From positions 5,138,937-5,202,936 of the forward strand of contig CBDDLL010000001.1 in assembly GCA_965230625.1 (NCBI GenBank): a DNA stretch of 64,000 nt, given 5' to 3'. The DNA is from Saccharicrinis sp965230625. Its GTDB lineage: Bacteria > Bacteroidota > Bacteroidia > Bacteroidales > Marinilabiliaceae. Below are positions 62,066-64,000 of the stretch, one piece after another. How positions within the stretch are numbered: position 1 is the first letter of the stretch; each line of letters starts with the position of its first letter. A program made the position numbers and the translations under genes. Under the pieces are notes generated by a model. That model searched no databases and was not told the origin of the DNA. It saw only the letters and a list, made by a program, of their open reading frames with translations.

Positions 62066-64000
62066 TTATACTGATGCTAATATATTATTTAAAGTTTCGC
62101 TTGGACGCATTGCACCTGAAGCTAATTCATTGTTTGGTTGATAATATCCACCAATATTAATTGTTGTTCCTTGAGCGTCAATTAAATCTTTAGTTATAAC
62201 ACTTTCTTTTTCCTCTAACTTTTTAAGTAAAGTTTCAAATTTATTTTGTAATTCTACATCATCGGTTTGCTCCGCCATTGCTTTTGCCCAATAATACGCC
62301 AAATAAAAATGACTTGTGCGATTATCAGGTTCATTTACCTTACGTGATGGTGATTTATCATTTTCAAGAAACATACTATTAGCCTTATCCAACGCCTTTG
62401 CTAAAATAACTGCCTTTTTATTTCCTGTTTTGTTTCCAATATCCTCTAATGAAACAGCTAAAGCCAGAAACTCACCTAATGAATCCCATCTTAAATGTCC
62501 TTCTTCTAAAAACTGCTGAACATGCTTTGGAGCAGAACCTCCAGCACCTGTTTCGTATAAACCTCCTCCTGCAAGTAAAGGAACAATAGAAAGCATTTTT
62601 GCACTGGTACCTAATTCTAATATTGGAAATAAATCAGTTAGATAATCACGAAGCACATTTCCTGTTACCGAAATAGTATCCTTACCTTCTTTAACTCTTT
62701 GTAAAGTATATTTCATAGCTTCAACAGGACTCATAATCTCAATTTCTAATCCTGATAAATCATGATCTTTAAGATATTTATTAACTTTTAATATGATATT
62801 AGCATCATGAGCCCTATCCTTATCTAACCAAAAAATAGCTGGATTACATGTTGCCTTTGCTCTATTTACGGCTAATTTTACCCAGTCTTTAATAGCAATA
62901 TCCTTTGTTTGACACATACGCCAAATATCACCTTCTTCAACTTCGTGCTCAAATGCCACATTTCCTTCTGCATCTGTTACCCTTACAACACCATCTGCAG
63001 GAATTTGAAAAGTTTTATCGTGAGAACCATACTCTTCGGCTTTTTTAGCCATCAACCCAACATTAGATACATTACCCATTGTTTTCACATCAAAAGCACC
63101 GTTTTCCTTACAAAATGTAAATACTTCCTGGTAAATTCCTGCATAACAACGATCTGGAATTAAAGCTTTAGTATCCTTTAGGTTTCCATCAGGTCCCCAC
63201 ATTTGTCCCGAAGAACGAAGTGCTGCCGGCATAGATGCATCAATAATAATATCACTAGGAACATGCAAATTAGTAATTCCTTTGTCTGAATTTACCATAG
63301 CTAATTCAGGGCGACTTTTATATACATCCTTAATAGCACCTTCAACTTCTTCTTTTTTGTCGGAAGGTATACTTGCTATTTTAGCATAAACATCACCCAA
63401 TCCATTATTTGGATTAATGCCTAATTCACTAAATAAAGCTGAGTATTTTTCAAAAACTTCTTTATAGTATACAGAAACAGCATGCCCAAACATAATTGGA
63501 TCAGACACCTTCATCATTGTAGCTTTTAGATGTAGAGATAGCAAGACATCCTCTTCTTTAGCGGATTCTATTTCCTTTTCAAAAAAAGCTCTTAATGCTT
63601 TCTTACACATTACTGCACCATCAATTACTTCTCCAGCTAACAACGAAACAGACTCTTTTAAAACAACTGCTTGTCCGTCTTTTTTTATTAATTCAATTTT
63701 TACCGATGTATCTTTGGGCGCAACATTTGATTTTTCTGAAGAGTAAAAATCTCCTTCATTCATATGCGCTACATGAGACTTTGAATCAGCACTCCATTTA
63801 CCCATTGAATGTGGATTATTTTTAGCATATTGTTTTACTGCACCAGCTACACGACGATCGGAATTTCCCTCTCTTAAAACAGGGTTGACAGCACTTCCAA
63901 GTGCTTTAGCATATCTGGTTTTAATTTCTTTTTCTTCTTCTGTTGCAGGTTCCATCGGATAATCAGGTACGTTATATCCATGCTCTTGCAATTCTTTTAT
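62066..64000 (-). CDS. icd: Monomeric NADP-dependent isocitrate dehydrogenase, 5'-truncated by window edge
   Basis: The frame is open to the right edge, so the TTG at 63991 is internal and about 645 of the usual ~740 residues are visible. Motifs of monomeric IDH appear in order: VPDYPMEPATEEEKEIK near the start, LGSAVNPVLREGNSDRR, KWSADSKSHVAHMNEGDFY, then MFGHAVSVYYKEVF and SVTGNVLRDYLTDLFPILEL late. The enzyme oxidises isocitrate to 2-oxoglutarate with NADP+ in the TCA cycle. The protein is unrelated in fold family to the common dimeric IDH. It stands alone and ends in a terminator. Confidence 0.95.
   Translation of the reverse strand: MKELQEHGYNVPDYPMEPATEEEKEIKTRYAKALGSAVNPVLREGNSDRRVAGAVKQYAKNNPHSMGKWSADSKSHVAHMNEGDFYSSEKSNVAPKDTSVKIELIKKDGQAVVLKESVSLLAGEVIDGAVMCKKALRAFFEKEIESAKEEDVLLSLHLKATMMKVSDPIMFGHAVSVYYKEVFEKYSALFSELGINPNNGLGDVYAKIASIPSDKKEEVEGAIKDVYKSRPELAMVNSDKGITNLHVPSDIIIDASMPAALRSSGQMWGPDGNLKDTKALIPDRCYAGIYQEVFTFCKENGAFDVKTMGNVSNVGLMAKKAEEYGSHDKTFQIPADGVVRVTDAEGNVAFEHEVEEGDIWRMCQTKDIAIKDWVKLAVNRAKATCNPAIFWLDKDRAHDANIILKVNKYLKDHDLSGLEIEIMSPVEAMKYTLQRVKEGKDTISVTGNVLRDYLTDLFPILELGTSAKMLSIVPLLAGGGLYETGAGGSAPKHVQQFLEEGHLRWDSLGEFLALAVSLEDIGNKTGNKKAVILAKALDKANSMFLENDKSPSRKVNEPDNRTSHFYLAYYWAKAMAEQTDDVELQNKFETLLKKLEEKESVITKDLIDAQGTTINIGGYYQPNNELASGAMRPSETLNNILASV

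Overview
The window is AT-rich chromosomal DNA of a member of the Bacteroidota, most likely a marine or polysaccharide-degrading lineage (Marinilabiliales or a relative; this placement is inference). Supporting signs are many SPII lipoproteins, C-terminal type IX secretion (T9SS) sorting domains, S1 sulfatases beside T9SS-secreted glycosidases, a NigD-like lipoprotein, BtuG-like beta-propeller lipoproteins, Bacteroidota-style RHS secreted proteins, a GldI-like PPIase next to ndk/nrnA, and TAnnTTTG promoter elements. No rRNA, CRISPR array or intact insertion sequence was seen. Both ends cut genes: a sulfatase at the left edge and monomeric isocitrate dehydrogenase at the right edge.

Layout. 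1-6.2 kb: a sulfated-glycan degradation cluster (partial S1 sulfatase, clan-A glycosidase with LamG-like and T9SS domains, lipoprotein sulfatase) with a REP-like palindrome and a 46-bp palindrome between genes. 6.8-17.6 kb: a polymorphic-toxin locus made of a tail-fibre-like secreted protein, an RHS/SpvB-like protein, an RHS protein with a C-terminal URI/GIY-YIG-type nuclease candidate, a tightly linked immunity candidate, a DUF4240 protein, a C-terminal remnant of an HTH-type gene, and a small Cys-motif protein. 18-24.7 kb: housekeeping (biotin-dependent carboxyltransferase with two biotinyl domains, M19 dipeptidase, nrnA-FKBP-FKBP operon, ndk). 25-33 kb: a lipoprotein of unknown function, a Lys-rich coiled-coil protein, the crtI-crtB carotenoid operon and a GH123/DUF4091-like T9SS protein. 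33.3-36 kb: a CDF transporter, tRNA-Leu(GAG), tRNA-Gly(GCC) and a repeat protein fused to a GH16-like domain that has lost its catalytic acids. 36-39.5 kb: a RelA/SpoT protein with a degenerate hydrolase site, then a YtxH/holin-X/small-protein trio. 39.5-44.2 kb: a cobalamin-uptake locus with a B12 riboswitch, BtuB-like receptor and two BtuG-like lipoproteins, one of them divergent.

44.3-64 kb: ligA plus a DUF6913 protein, LpoB and a COG3014-like lipoprotein, a multi-PAS histidine kinase, then two minus-strand RNA-end-repair operons within 6 kb (HD-Pnk + RNA ligase; P-loop kinase + Thg1-like 3'-5' polymerase) separated by YigZ, NigD-like and aminotransferase genes. These are followed by an NAD(P)-binding reductase with a Crp/Fnr regulator, an AraC/GyrI-like regulator, a RES-Xre toxin-antitoxin pair and the partial icd gene.

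The observations most worth following up are the clustered RNA healing, sealing and 5'-repair enzymes, the polymorphic toxin with its immunity candidates, and the intracellular GH16-like pseudoenzyme with an N-terminal repeat array. All family names come from recognising motifs by eye; no database search was run.
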